This document shows, in pieces, positions 35,483 to 44,183 of a stretch of 64,000 bases of DNA. Under the pieces are notes generated by a model. That model ran no database searches, was not told the DNA's origin, and was given only the letters and a program-made list of their open reading frames with translations. The translations under genes were made by a program, and so were the position numbers. The stretch is from Steroidobacteraceae bacterium (GTDB taxonomy: Bacteria > Pseudomonadota > Gammaproteobacteria > Steroidobacterales > Steroidobacteraceae). Position 1 is the stretch's first letter. Every line of letters begins with the position of its first letter. The DNA lies in assembly GCA_027531255.1 (NCBI GenBank), contig JAPZRU010000002.1, positions 124,001-188,000 on the forward strand, given 5' to 3'.

Positions 35483-36924
35483 GGCGCGCGCTCGTCGTCG
35501 CCGGCGGCGAACTGCGGCTGCTGCTGCGGTCGCGGCTCGCGGCGATCGGCCTCGGCGCGCTGCTCGCGCTGTCCGCGGTAGCCGCATGGACGTCGAGCGC
35601 GCACGTCGCGCGCGAGCACGCGACCCGTGCGGCGCACCAGGCGGCCGTCGATCGCCTGTTCGACGACCAGCCGGCCCGACACCCGCACCGGGTCGTGCAC
35701 TACGGGACCTACGCGCACCGGCCGCTCGGGCCGCTGGCCGCGTTCGACCCCGGCGTCGATCCGTACACCGGCACGACTCTGTATCTCGAGGGCCATCGCC
35801 AGAACGTCGCGGCCTTCGGCGCCGCGCGCGAATCCTCGGGCCTGCTGCGCTTCGGGCAGCTGACGCCCGCGTTCGTGCTGCAGACGCTCGCGCCGCTGCT
35901 GCTCGTGTTCCTCGGCTACGCGTCGGTCGCGCGCGAGCGCGAGTCGGGCGGACTGCGACAGCTCTACTCGCATGGCGCGCGGGCCGTGGACGTGCTCGCG
36001 GGCAAGGCGCTCGCGCTCGGCGCGGTCGCGCTCGCCGTCGCGCTGCCGGCCGGAATCGCGCTGGTCGCGGCCGCCGCGAGCGTGCCCGCGGAGGTGCCCG
36101 CGGCGCTCGCCGTCGCCGCGGGCCACCTGCTCTACCTCGCGGCGTGGGTGCTCGCGATCGCGGCGATTTCCGCGTTCGCGGGTACGGCGCGCACCGCGCT
36201 CGTCGCCCTGGTCGCGGCCTGGACCGTCGCCGTCGTGGTCCTGCCGCGCGTGGCCGCCGAGTACGCGCTGCGCGCCGAGCCGCTGCCCTCGCGCGTCGAG
36301 ACCGACCTCCGGCTGCAGGCGGAGCTGCGCGAGCTCGGCGACAGTCACGACGCGAACGACCCGTTCTTCGCCGAGTTCCGCCGCCGCACGCTCGAGCGCT
36401 ACGGCGTCGAGCGGATCGAGGACCTGCCGGTCAACTTCCGCGGCCTCGTCTCCGCGGAGGGCGAGACGCTGACCTCCCGGCTGTTCGTCGAGTACGCCGA
36501 ACGGCTCGCTGCGATCCAGCGCGCGCAACGCGCACGGGTCGACGCGTTCGCCTGGGCCACGCCTGCGCTCGCAGTGCGGCGCGCGTCGATGACGGCGGCT
36601 GGCAGCGACCTCGAGAATCACCTGCGCTTCCTGGCGCAGGCCGAGGCCTACCGCTACGACCTGATCCAGCGGCTTAACCGCCTGCATGCCGACGGCGTCG
36701 CGTACGCCGACGACGTGCAGCGCAGCCGCGACGCGGCGGCCGAGCGGCGCACGCGGGTCGTCGCCTCGCACTGGCAGCAGCTGCCCGACTTCCGTTTCGA
36801 GCCCGCGAGCCCCCGCGAGCGACTCGCAGCGGCACGACCCGCGCTGCTCGCGCTGGGCGGCTGGGTCGCCGCACTGATCGGCGTGCTGGCGCTCGCCGCG
36901 CGCCGCCTGGAGCGCACCGCGTGA
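35479..36924 (+). CDS. ABC-2 type permease, DUF3526-like (first of two)
   Basis: The 481-residue protein has a first helix (LAAIGLGALLALSAVAAW), a large periplasmic part (about 45-135), a helix cluster (about 135-260), a second large soluble part and a last helix near the C-terminus. This layout and motifs such as RERESGGLRQLYSHGA fit DUF3526 permeases. It overlaps the ATPase and the second permease by 4 nt each. Proteins of this class occur with NosF-like ATPases; the direction of transport is not established. Confidence 0.72.
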   Translation: MRRALVVAGGELRLLLRSRLAAIGLGALLALSAVAAWTSSAHVAREHATRAAHQAAVDRLFDDQPARHPHRVVHYGTYAHRPLGPLAAFDPGVDPYTGTTLYLEGHRQNVAAFGAARESSGLLRFGQLTPAFVLQTLAPLLLVFLGYASVARERESGGLRQLYSHGARAVDVLAGKALALGAVALAVALPAGIALVAAAASVPAEVPAALAVAAGHLLYLAAWVLAIAAISAFAGTARTALVALVAAWTVAVVVLPRVAAEYALRAEPLPSRVETDLRLQAELRELGDSHDANDPFFAEFRRRTLERYGVERIEDLPVNFRGLVSAEGETLTSRLFVEYAERLAAIQRAQRARVDAFAWATPALAVRRASMTAAGSDLENHLRFLAQAEAYRYDLIQRLNRLHADGVAYADDVQRSRDAAAERRTRVVASHWQQLPDFRFEPASPRERLAAARPALLALGGWVAALIGVLALAARRLERTA

Positions 36925-38231
36925 CCGCGAGCGGAATGACGGAGGCGGCCGGCGTCGCGCCGCCGCGTCACCGCCCGGGCGCGCTCGGCGACTGGCGGCG
37001 CGAAGCGGCCCTGTGGCTGCGCAGCACGTCGGCGGTGGCGTCCGTCGCGCTGCTGGCTGCGCTCGCGACGGTCGCGGTCGCACTCGGGCTCGGCGAGGTC
37101 GCCCGCCAGCACGCGGCGATCGAGCGCGTGCTCGACCTGCAGGCCAGCGAGGAAGCGGCGATCGCCGGGTTCGCCGAAGACGCGGGCTCCGCGGCCTACT
37201 ACACCGCACACGCGACCTGGGACTCTCCTTCGCCGCTGGCGTTCGCCGCGCTCGGCCAGCGGGACGCGGCACCGTGGGTGCTGCGCGTGCGCGCGCTGGC
37301 GCTCGAAGGCCAGCTCTACGAGAGCGATGCGCAGAACCCGGAGTTGGCGCTGCCCGGCCGCTTCGACCTCGCGTTCGTGCTCGTGTACCTCGCGCCGCTG
37401 GTGCTCGTCGCGCTGCTGCATGACCTGAAGTCCGCCGAGCGCGAGGCCGGGCGCCTCGGGCTGCTGCTCTCGATGCCCGGGGCCACGCGCCGCCTGTGGG
37501 TGGCGCGTGCGGGCGTGCGCGCGATCGCGGTGCTGCTCGCGCTCGCAGTGCCGTTCGGGTTCGGCGCTGCGCTCGCCGGCGCGGGCCTGCTGGAGACGCT
37601 GGGTGGGCTCGGCGTGATGGTCGGCACCGTCGCGTTCTGGACGCTGCTCGCGGTGCTGATCGCGCTGCGCGGTCGCCGCTCCGCCGTGAACGCTGCGATC
37701 CTCTGCGCGGCGTGGTTCGCGCTGGTGCTGGTCGGCCCGGCTGCCGGCCATCTCGCGGTCAACGCCGCAGTGCCGATCCCGTCCGGCGCCGAACTCGCAC
37801 GCGAGAACCGCGAAGCGGTGCACGGTGCCTGGGACCGGCCGCGCGCGGAGACGATGGCGCGCTTCGTCAGCTCGCATCCCGAGTGGGCGCCCTACGCGGC
37901 GATCGACCGGCCGTTCCACTGGAAGTGGTACTTCGCGTTCCAGCAACTGGGCGACGAGCATGTCGCCGAGCGTTCGCGCGCGTATCGCGACGGGATCGAG
38001 CGCCGCGAACGGCTCGCCGGCGCGATCGGCTGGGTGCTGCCACCGATCGGGCTGCAGCGCGCGCTGCATCGGCTGGCGCGCACCGACGTCGCCGCGCAAC
38101 TCGAGTATCAGGAGCGGATCCGCGCATTCCACGCGGAACTGCGCGCGTTCTATTGGCCCTACGTGTTTCGCGAGCAGCCGTTCGGACCCGCCGATTTCGC
38201 GCGGACGCCGCGGTTCGCGTCGGTCCGCTGA
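36921..38231 (+). CDS. ABC-2 type permease, DUF3526-like (second of two)
   Basis: The 436-residue paralogue of the preceding permease has the same layout: helix near 36-57, a periplasmic part, a helix cluster (about 150-285; AEREAGRLGLLLSMPGATRR matches the equivalent loop), and a long C-terminal soluble part (DRPFHWKWYFAFQQLGDEHV). The two probably form a heterodimer with the shared ATPase. The GTG overlaps the previous stop. It is the last gene of the Zur-controlled block. Confidence 0.72.
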   Translation: MTASGMTEAAGVAPPRHRPGALGDWRREAALWLRSTSAVASVALLAALATVAVALGLGEVARQHAAIERVLDLQASEEAAIAGFAEDAGSAAYYTAHATWDSPSPLAFAALGQRDAAPWVLRVRALALEGQLYESDAQNPELALPGRFDLAFVLVYLAPLVLVALLHDLKSAEREAGRLGLLLSMPGATRRLWVARAGVRAIAVLLALAVPFGFGAALAGAGLLETLGGLGVMVGTVAFWTLLAVLIALRGRRSAVNAAILCAAWFALVLVGPAAGHLAVNAAVPIPSGAELARENREAVHGAWDRPRAETMARFVSSHPEWAPYAAIDRPFHWKWYFAFQQLGDEHVAERSRAYRDGIERRERLAGAIGWVLPPIGLQRALHRLARTDVAAQLEYQERIRAFHAELRAFYWPYVFREQPFGPADFARTPRFASVR

Positions 38232-38274
38232 CCGCGGCCACCCCGCGGCTCGGCGTACGCCGGTGCGCGTCGTG

Positions 38275-38301
38275 CTCCACCCGGCGAACGGCCGGGTGGA
38301 G
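38275..38301. terminator. Hairpin between convergent genes
   Basis: A perfect 11-bp stem (CTCCACCCGGC / GCCGGGTGGAG) with a 5-nt loop sits between the convergent ends of the permease and DUF3526-DUF3683 gene blocks. There is no long T-run, so it may slow the polymerase or protect 3' ends more than terminate on its own. Confidence 0.5.
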
Positions 38302-38312
38302 GTGCTGCGGGG

Positions 38313-41300
38313 CTAGACCAGCACGCGCTCGATGCCGCCGGCGTTCGCGGCCGCGACGTACTTCGGCATCCAGTCCGGCCCAAGCACGTGTTTCGCGATC
38401 TCGACGACGATGTAGTCGGCGTCGAGGTCCGCGTCGTCGTTGTAGCGCTTGAGGCCCTGCAGGCAGCTCGGGCACGAGGTCAGCACCTTCACGGGTCCCT
38501 GGTGGCCGGTCGAGCGGATCGCCTCGGCGCCCTTCTTCATCTCCTCTTCCTTCCGGAAGCGGACCTGCGTCGAGACGTCCGGGCGCGTGACCGCGAGCGT
38601 GCCGCTCTCGCCGCAGCAGCGGTCGTTCTTCGCGACCTTGCCGTTCAGCCCCGCGTTCATCAGCTCGTTCACGACCTTGATCGGATCGTGCTTCTTCATC
38701 GGCGTGTGGCACGGGTCGTGGTACATGTACCGCACGCCCGTGACGCCCTCGAGCCTGACGCCCTTCTCCATCAGGTACTCGTGGATGTCGATCAGCCGGC
38801 AGCCCGGGAAGATCTTGTCGAACTCGTAGCCGGCGAGCTGGTCGTAGCAGGTGCCGCAGGACACCACCACGGTCTTGATGTCGAGGTAGTTCAGCGTGTT
38901 CGCGACGCGGTGGAACAGCACCCGGTTGTCCGTGATGATCTTGTCCGCCTTGTCGAACTCGCCCGCGCCGCGCTGCGGGTAGCCGCAGCACAGGTACCCC
39001 GGCGGCAGCACGGTCTGTACGCCGACGTGCCACAGCATCGCCTGGGTCGCGAGGCCGACCTGCGAGAACAGGCGCTCGCTGCCGCAGCCGGGGAAGTAGA
39101 AGACCGCCTCCGTGTCGGGCTGGGTGACCTTCGGGTCGCGGATCACCGGCACGTAGTTCTTGTCCTCGATGTCGAGCAGCGCGCGCGCCGTGCGCTTCGG
39201 CAGCCCGCCGGGCATCTTCTTGTTGACGAAGTGGATCACCTGCTCGGTGACCTTCGGCCGCCCGCCGGTGGTCGCCGGCGGCGCCTTCGTCTGCAGCTTC
39301 GCCGCGGGCTTCAGCAGTTCGTGCGCGAGGCGCTGGGCCTTGTAGCCCCAGTCGATCATCACCTTGCGCGCGAGCTTGATGGTCTCGGGGTTCTGCGCCT
39401 CGAGGAACAGCATCGAGGCCTTGGCGCCCGGGTTGAAGCGCTTCTTGCCCATCCGGCGCAGCAGGTCCTTCATCGCCATCGACACGTCGCCGAAGTCGAT
39501 GTCGACCGGGCACGGGTTCGCGCACTTGTGGCAGATCGTGCAGTGCTCGGCGACGTCGCCGAACTCGTCCCAGTGGCGGATCGAGACGCCGCGGCGCGTC
39601 TGCTCCTCGTACAGGAAGGCCTCGATCAGCAGCGAGGTCGCGAGGATCTTGTTGCGCGGCGAATAGAGCAGGTTCGCGCGCGGCACGTGCGTCGAGCACA
39701 CCGGCTTGCACTTGCCGCAGCGCAGGCAGTCCTTGATCGAGTCGGATATCGCGCCGATGTCGTTCTGCTTCATGATGAGCGACTCGTAGCCCATCAGCCC
39801 GAAGCTCGGGGTGTAGGCGCGCGCGAGGTCGCCGCCCGGCAGCAGCTTGCCCTTGTTGAAGCGCCCCTCCGCGTCCACGCGCTGCTTGTAGGCGCGGAAC
39901 TCGGCGGTCTCCTCGTCCGTCAGGAACTCGTACTTCGTGATGCCGATGCCGTGCTCGCCCGAGATCACGCCGTCGAGGTCGCGCGCGATCTTCATGATGC
40001 GCACGACCGCCGCGTTCGCCTCCTGCAGCATCCCGTAGTCGTCGGAGTTGACCGGGATGTTGGTGTGCACGTTGCCGTCGCCGGCGTGCATGTGCAGCGC
40101 GACGAACACGCGGGACTTGAGCACCCGCCTGTGGAGCTTCTCGCACTCGGCGAGCGCCGGCGACAGCGTGCCGGCGAAGAGCTGGGCGAGCGGCTGGCGC
40201 AGTTCCGTCTTCCAGGACAGGCGGATCGAGCGGTCCTGCACGAGGTCGAAGAGCCGCAGGTGCGGCTTCTCGACGAGGCGCCGCGCGAACTCCGGCTGCA
40301 GTCGCTCGTAGCCGAGTTCGAGCAGCCGCGGGCGGATCTCGAGCACGCGGGCGTCGAGGTGGCCGAGCACGTAGCTCCAGCGCTCGCGCACGCGCCGCAC
40401 CAGCGCCAGCGCCTGCTCGACGCGGTCCCCGACCAGCTCCGCGGTCGAGAGCGCCTCGACGTCGGCATCCGCGACCTTCGCGGTCGGCAGGTTGCCGGCC
40501 GCGAGGTACTTCTCGAGCTCGTCCACCAGCTTCAGCTTGTTCTTCGTCGACAGCTCGACGTTGATGCGCTCGATCGAGTCGGTGTACTCCCCCATGCGCT
40601 CCAGGGGGATCACGACGTCCTCGTTGATCTTGAACGCGTTCGTGTGCTTAGCGATCGCGGCGGTGCGCGCGCGGTCGAGCCAGAACTTCTTGCGCGCCTC
40701 GGGCGAGACCGCCACGAAGCCCTCGCCGGTGCGCGCGTTCGCGAGGCGGATGACCGCCGAAGTCGCGCCCGCGACGGCCTCGGCGTCGTCGCCGACGATG
40801 TCGCCGATCAGCACCATCTTCGGCACGCCGCCGGCACCGCGCTTCGACTTCGTGACGTAGCCGACCGCGCGCAGGTAGCGCTCGTCGAGGTGCTCGAGCC
40901 CGGCGAGGATCGCGCCGTTCGCGCGGCCCTCGCCGTCGAGGTAGGCCTTGATCTCGACGATCGACGGGATCGCGTCGCGCGCCTGCCCGAAGAACTCGAG
41001 GCAGACGGTGCGCACGTGCGCAGGCATGCGATGCAGGATCCAGCGCGCGGCGGTGATCAGCCCGTCGGTGCCTTCCTTCTGCACGCCCGGCAGGCCGCCG
41101 AGGAACTTGTCGGTCGCGTCCTTGCCGAGCCCGGCCTTGCGGAACGCGCGGCCCGGGATCGACAGCCGCTCGGTGCGCAGCACCTTCGCGGACTCCGGCG
41201 CGCTGCGCCCGTCCTTCCAGGTCAGCTCGAACTCGGCGCTCTCGACCTCGTGGATCTTGCCGAGGTTGTGCGACAGCCGCTGCACCTCGAGCCAGTTGCC

Positions 41301-42302
41301 GTCCGGGTCGACCATGCGCCACCAGGCGAGGTTGTCGACCGCGGTGCCCCACAGCACGGCCTTCTTGCCGCCCGCGTTCACCGCGACGTTGCCGCCGATG
41401 CACGAGGAGTCGGCCGACGTGGGATCGACCGCGAACACGAGACCTTCGCGATCCGCCGCGTCCGACACGCGCCGCGTGACGACGCCGGCGCCGCTGAAGA
41501 TCGTCGGGACGGGCTCGGCCACGCCCGGCAGGCTCGTGCGCTCGACGACGCCGAGCTGCTCGAGCTTCTCGGTGTTGATCACGACCGAATACGGCGTGAG
41601 CGGCACCGCGCCGCCGGTGTAGCCGGTGCCGCCGCCGCGCGGGACGATCGTCAGCCCGAGTTCCACGCAGGCGCGCACGAGCGCCGGGATCTCGGCCTCG
41701 GTGTCGGGCGAGAGCACGACGGCCGGGTACTCGACGCGCCAGTCGGTGGCGTCGGTGACGTGGCTGACGCGCGCGAACGCGTCGAAGCGGATGTTGTCCG
41801 CGCGCGTGTGGCGGCCGAGCAGGCGGCGGGCGTCGCGCCGCAGCTTCGCGGTGCGCTCGAAGAAGTCCGCGAAGCGCTGCACCGCCTCGCGCGCCAGTGC
41901 GAGCAGGCGCACCACCCGCTGGTCGCGGTCGAGGTGCTCGGGGCCGCGGCGGCGGTCGATCTCGGCGAGCCGGTGGTGCAGCGCCTCGATCAGCTGGCGC
42001 CGCCGCTTGCCGCTGTCGAGCAGGTCGTCCTGCAGGTAGGGGTTGCGCTCGACCACCCAGATGTCGCCGAGCACCTCGTAGAGCATCCGCGCCGAACGGC
42101 CGGTGCGGCGCTCCCCGCGCAGTTCCTGCACGAGCCGCCAGCCCTCGTCGCCGAGCAGGCGGAGCACGATCTCGCGGTCCGAGAACGAGGTGTAGTTGTA
42201 GGGGATCTCGCGCAGCCGCGGCGCGTCGTCCGCGGGCGCGGCGGGCGACGGCGGAACGGACTGCTGCGCGAGGCGAGTCGCGGCGTCGGTCGGGTCGAGC
42301 AT
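38313..42302 (-). CDS. DUF3683-type FAD/Fe-S oxidoreductase (lactate/glycolate dehydrogenase-like)
   Basis: The 1329-residue protein fuses a DUF3683 N-terminal domain (about 30-130), an FAD-binding PCMH domain ([18 protein letters not shown], near 240), an FAD-oxidase C-terminal domain ([14 protein letters not shown], near 760), two 4Fe-4S motifs ([23 protein letters not shown]) and two CCG domains ([36 protein letters not shown]). The arrangement equals D-lactate or glycolate dehydrogenase subunits joined in one chain that passes electrons to the quinone pool. The physiological substrate is not known to me. It is a single gene, common in Betaproteobacteria. Confidence 0.87.
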   Translation of the reverse strand: MLDPTDAATRLAQQSVPPSPAAPADDAPRLREIPYNYTSFSDREIVLRLLGDEGWRLVQELRGERRTGRSARMLYEVLGDIWVVERNPYLQDDLLDSGKRRRQLIEALHHRLAEIDRRRGPEHLDRDQRVVRLLALAREAVQRFADFFERTAKLRRDARRLLGRHTRADNIRFDAFARVSHVTDATDWRVEYPAVVLSPDTEAEIPALVRACVELGLTIVPRGGGTGYTGGAVPLTPYSVVINTEKLEQLGVVERTSLPGVAEPVPTIFSGAGVVTRRVSDAADREGLVFAVDPTSADSSCIGGNVAVNAGGKKAVLWGTAVDNLAWWRMVDPDGNWLEVQRLSHNLGKIHEVESAEFELTWKDGRSAPESAKVLRTERLSIPGRAFRKAGLGKDATDKFLGGLPGVQKEGTDGLITAARWILHRMPAHVRTVCLEFFGQARDAIPSIVEIKAYLDGEGRANGAILAGLEHLDERYLRAVGYVTKSKRGAGGVPKMVLIGDIVGDDAEAVAGATSAVIRLANARTGEGFVAVSPEARKKFWLDRARTAAIAKHTNAFKINEDVVIPLERMGEYTDSIERINVELSTKNKLKLVDELEKYLAAGNLPTAKVADADVEALSTAELVGDRVEQALALVRRVRERWSYVLGHLDARVLEIRPRLLELGYERLQPEFARRLVEKPHLRLFDLVQDRSIRLSWKTELRQPLAQLFAGTLSPALAECEKLHRRVLKSRVFVALHMHAGDGNVHTNIPVNSDDYGMLQEANAAVVRIMKIARDLDGVISGEHGIGITKYEFLTDEETAEFRAYKQRVDAEGRFNKGKLLPGGDLARAYTPSFGLMGYESLIMKQNDIGAISDSIKDCLRCGKCKPVCSTHVPRANLLYSPRNKILATSLLIEAFLYEEQTRRGVSIRHWDEFGDVAEHCTICHKCANPCPVDIDFGDVSMAMKDLLRRMGKKRFNPGAKASMLFLEAQNPETIKLARKVMIDWGYKAQRLAHELLKPAAKLQTKAPPATTGGRPKVTEQVIHFVNKKMPGGLPKRTARALLDIEDKNYVPVIRDPKVTQPDTEAVFYFPGCGSERLFSQVGLATQAMLWHVGVQTVLPPGYLCCGYPQRGAGEFDKADKIITDNRVLFHRVANTLNYLDIKTVVVSCGTCYDQLAGYEFDKIFPGCRLIDIHEYLMEKGVRLEGVTGVRYMYHDPCHTPMKKHDPIKVVNELMNAGLNGKVAKNDRCCGESGTLAVTRPDVSTQVRFRKEEEMKKGAEAIRSTGHQGPVKVLTSCPSCLQGLKRYNDDADLDADYIVVEIAKHVLGPDWMPKYVAAANAGGIERVLV

Positions 42303-42452
42303 CGGGGTTCCGGGGCAGAACGTGCCCCGCCGATCATGGACTCATTTTGCAGCGCAGGAAAGCGCACGAACCGCTGCGTGTGGCACCCGGGCACGGTCCC
42401 GGGGCCGGCGCGCTCCGGGCCCGGCATGGGCCCGTCGGCGTCCTGGACCGTC

Positions 42453-43184
42453 TCAGGCGCTTCGCGTGGGCTCGGCCGCCGCCGCGACGGGGCCGGTCCG
42501 GGGCCGACGGCGCTCGACGGCCACCGGCTCGCCGGCGCGAGCCGGATCCCGGCGGTCGATGGGGAAGCGCACGCACAGCACGGTGCCGCGCGCGTCCGAG
42601 CGGATGCCGACCTCGCCCCCGAGCTTGCGGGCACGGCGCTCGAGGTTCAGCAGAGCGCGATCGACAGCACCACCGCCTCGCGCGCACGGCTGCGCACGGC
42701 GTCGTGCGTCAGCAGCACGGTCACGCCGACCGCGACCACGGACTGGCGCAGGTAGGCGAGCGAGGCGGTGGTCGCGGGCTCGAGACCGAGCGCGGGCGCC
42801 GCGCCCAGAAACCGAGCGCGAACACGCCGACGACGAGGAACGCGTAGCTCAGCGCCTCCGGCCCGCCGCTGTGCAGGTAGTCGCGCAGCGCCTTCGCGCG
42901 GTGCAGCGGCGCGACCGGGCCGACCGAGATCGGCGCGAGCCCGTAGGTGGTGCGCACGTCGTAGGTGACCGCGATCATCACCTCGAGGCGTTCGCGCGCG
43001 AGGCGGATGCGCTCCGGGACCTCGACCAGAACCGGCTGGTTCCAGTGATTCGCGGCGCGCAGTCCGGGCACGTCCATCGGTTCGCCGTTCAGGTAGAGAT
43101 CGGCGTAGCCGGTGCCGGGGATGAAGCGCGGGAGGTACACGGCGAGCGGCCCGTCGGCGGGCCGCACCGGGTGGTCGTAGGTGA
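42453..43184 (-). pseudogene. Decayed sensor histidine kinase
   Basis: Reading down from 43184, one frame encodes a kinase sensor start (DGPLAVYLPRFIPGTGYADL, then LYLNGEPMDVPGLR) and a membrane helix (LSYAFLVVGVFALGFW). A different frame near 42600 encodes the end of a HATPase domain (NLERRARKLGGEVGIRSDA, then VLCVRFPIDR) up to the stop at 42453. The phosphoacceptor His region and most of the ATPase domain are missing. It is the partner of the damaged response regulator upstream. Confidence 0.6.
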
Positions 43185-43634
43185 AGCCCTTGGTGACGAA
43201 GCTCAGCACCGACTGCTCGCGCTCCGAGAGCTCGGGAGGCGCGCGATCACGGGGCTGATCGGGCTGCCGCCCGCGCGCAGGCCGCGGACGTGATCGAGGA
43301 TGTCCGCGGGCTGCGAGTCCTTCAGCAGGTAGCCGGTCGCGCCCGCCTCGATGGACTCGAGCACGTGGCGCTCGTCGCCGAACACGGTGACGACCATCGC
43401 GTCGCACTCGGGCACGTGCACGTGCGCGTGGCGGATCAGTTCGAGGCCGCGCACGTCGGGCAGGTCGAGGTCGACCAGCAGGACGTCGGGACGGTACCGG
43501 TCCAGCGCCTCGAGGCCCTCGCGGCCGTGCGCCGCGACGGCGACCAGTTCCATGTCGTCGGCGCCGCGGATCGCGTGCGCGAACGCGTCGCGGAACTTCG
43601 CGTCGTCCTCGACGATGACGATCCGGATCCCCAT
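43185..43634 (-). pseudogene. Frameshifted response regulator (receiver plus partial LuxR HTH)
   Basis: The ATG at 43634 opens an intact receiver (IRIVIVEDDAKFRDAFAHAI, phosphoacceptor D in VLLVDLDLPD, TGYLLKDSQ). After SPVIAR the frame changes, and the next frame encodes a LuxR-type helix start (LSEREQSVLSFVTKGFTY) that is cut off and runs directly into the sensor kinase sequence. So the recognition helix is lost and a deletion has joined the two genes. The truncated receiver-only product (143 residues, stop at 43203) could still be made. Confidence 0.65.
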
Positions 43635-43689
43635 GGCGCGAGTCTAAGCCGCGCCCGAGGGTCCTGCGCGGGCCCGCCCGCCCCGCGTG

Positions 43690-44130
43690 TCACCGATTCG
43701 AGGGACAGACCGGCACCGCCCGCGAAACTAATCTTCCGCGTGGGGCCGTAGGAGCGGAATCGAATGCGAGCCCGACGTGACGCCGGCGGCAGCGGCTGGC
43801 TGGCGCTGCTGATCCTGCTGGCGGGAATCGCGCTGTTCGAGACCTTGGGCCGGGACGCGGCGGGCGCCGACGCGCGGCAGCCCCCGACCGCAGGGACGGC
43901 GGCGCCGGCTCGCGACGGCAGCGCGGCCCGCTGACGGCCGGCCGCCCCGCGATCGCACCGAGCGCGCTGCCGAGCAGCAGGCCGATCGGGCCGAGGAACG
44001 CGCCTGCTGCCGCGCCGGCGATCGCGCCACCCGCGGCACCGACGCCCGTGCCGATCGGGTGCGAGCCGGGCTGGCCGGTGCCGGGCTCGCGGTTCGCGTC
44101 GCGGTTGCCGCCCCTGCGTCTTGTCGCCAT
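43690..44130 (-). CDS. Glycine-zipper protein
   Basis: The ATG at 44130 starts a 146-residue frame. The first 60 residues are typical of small glycine-zipper proteins: a basic Asn/Gly-rich N-terminus (MATRRRGGNRDANREPG) and VGAAGGAIAGAAAGAFLGPI, which should form a membrane hairpin. The remaining 85 residues are Arg/Pro-rich and look like out-of-frame reading, so the real protein may be shorter or the gene frameshifted near 43950. The tail overlaps a small plus-strand frame. Confidence 0.5.
   Translation of the reverse strand: MATRRRGGNRDANREPGTGQPGSHPIGTGVGAAGGAIAGAAAGAFLGPIGLLLGSALGAIAGRPAVSGPRCRREPAPPSLRSGAAARRRPPRPGPRSRTARFPPAGSAAPASRCRRRHVGLAFDSAPTAPRGRLVSRAVPVCPSNR
43764..43934 (+). 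CDS. Possible 56-residue membrane peptide
   Basis: An ATG at 43764, nine bases after TAGGAG, opens a frame with an Arg-rich start, one hydrophobic helix (GWLALLILLAGIALFETLG) and a short polar tail. It lies antisense to the doubtful tail of the glycine-zipper gene. The good ribosome-binding site and helix favour it, but such short frames are common in GC-rich DNA. Confidence 0.35.
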   Translation: MRARRDAGGSGWLALLILLAGIALFETLGRDAAGADARQPPTAGTAAPARDGSAAR

Positions 44131-44183
44131 CGCCGTCTCCTTCCGTGGCTGGACCGGCGGAATCTCGAGCAACATGCGTGCCA

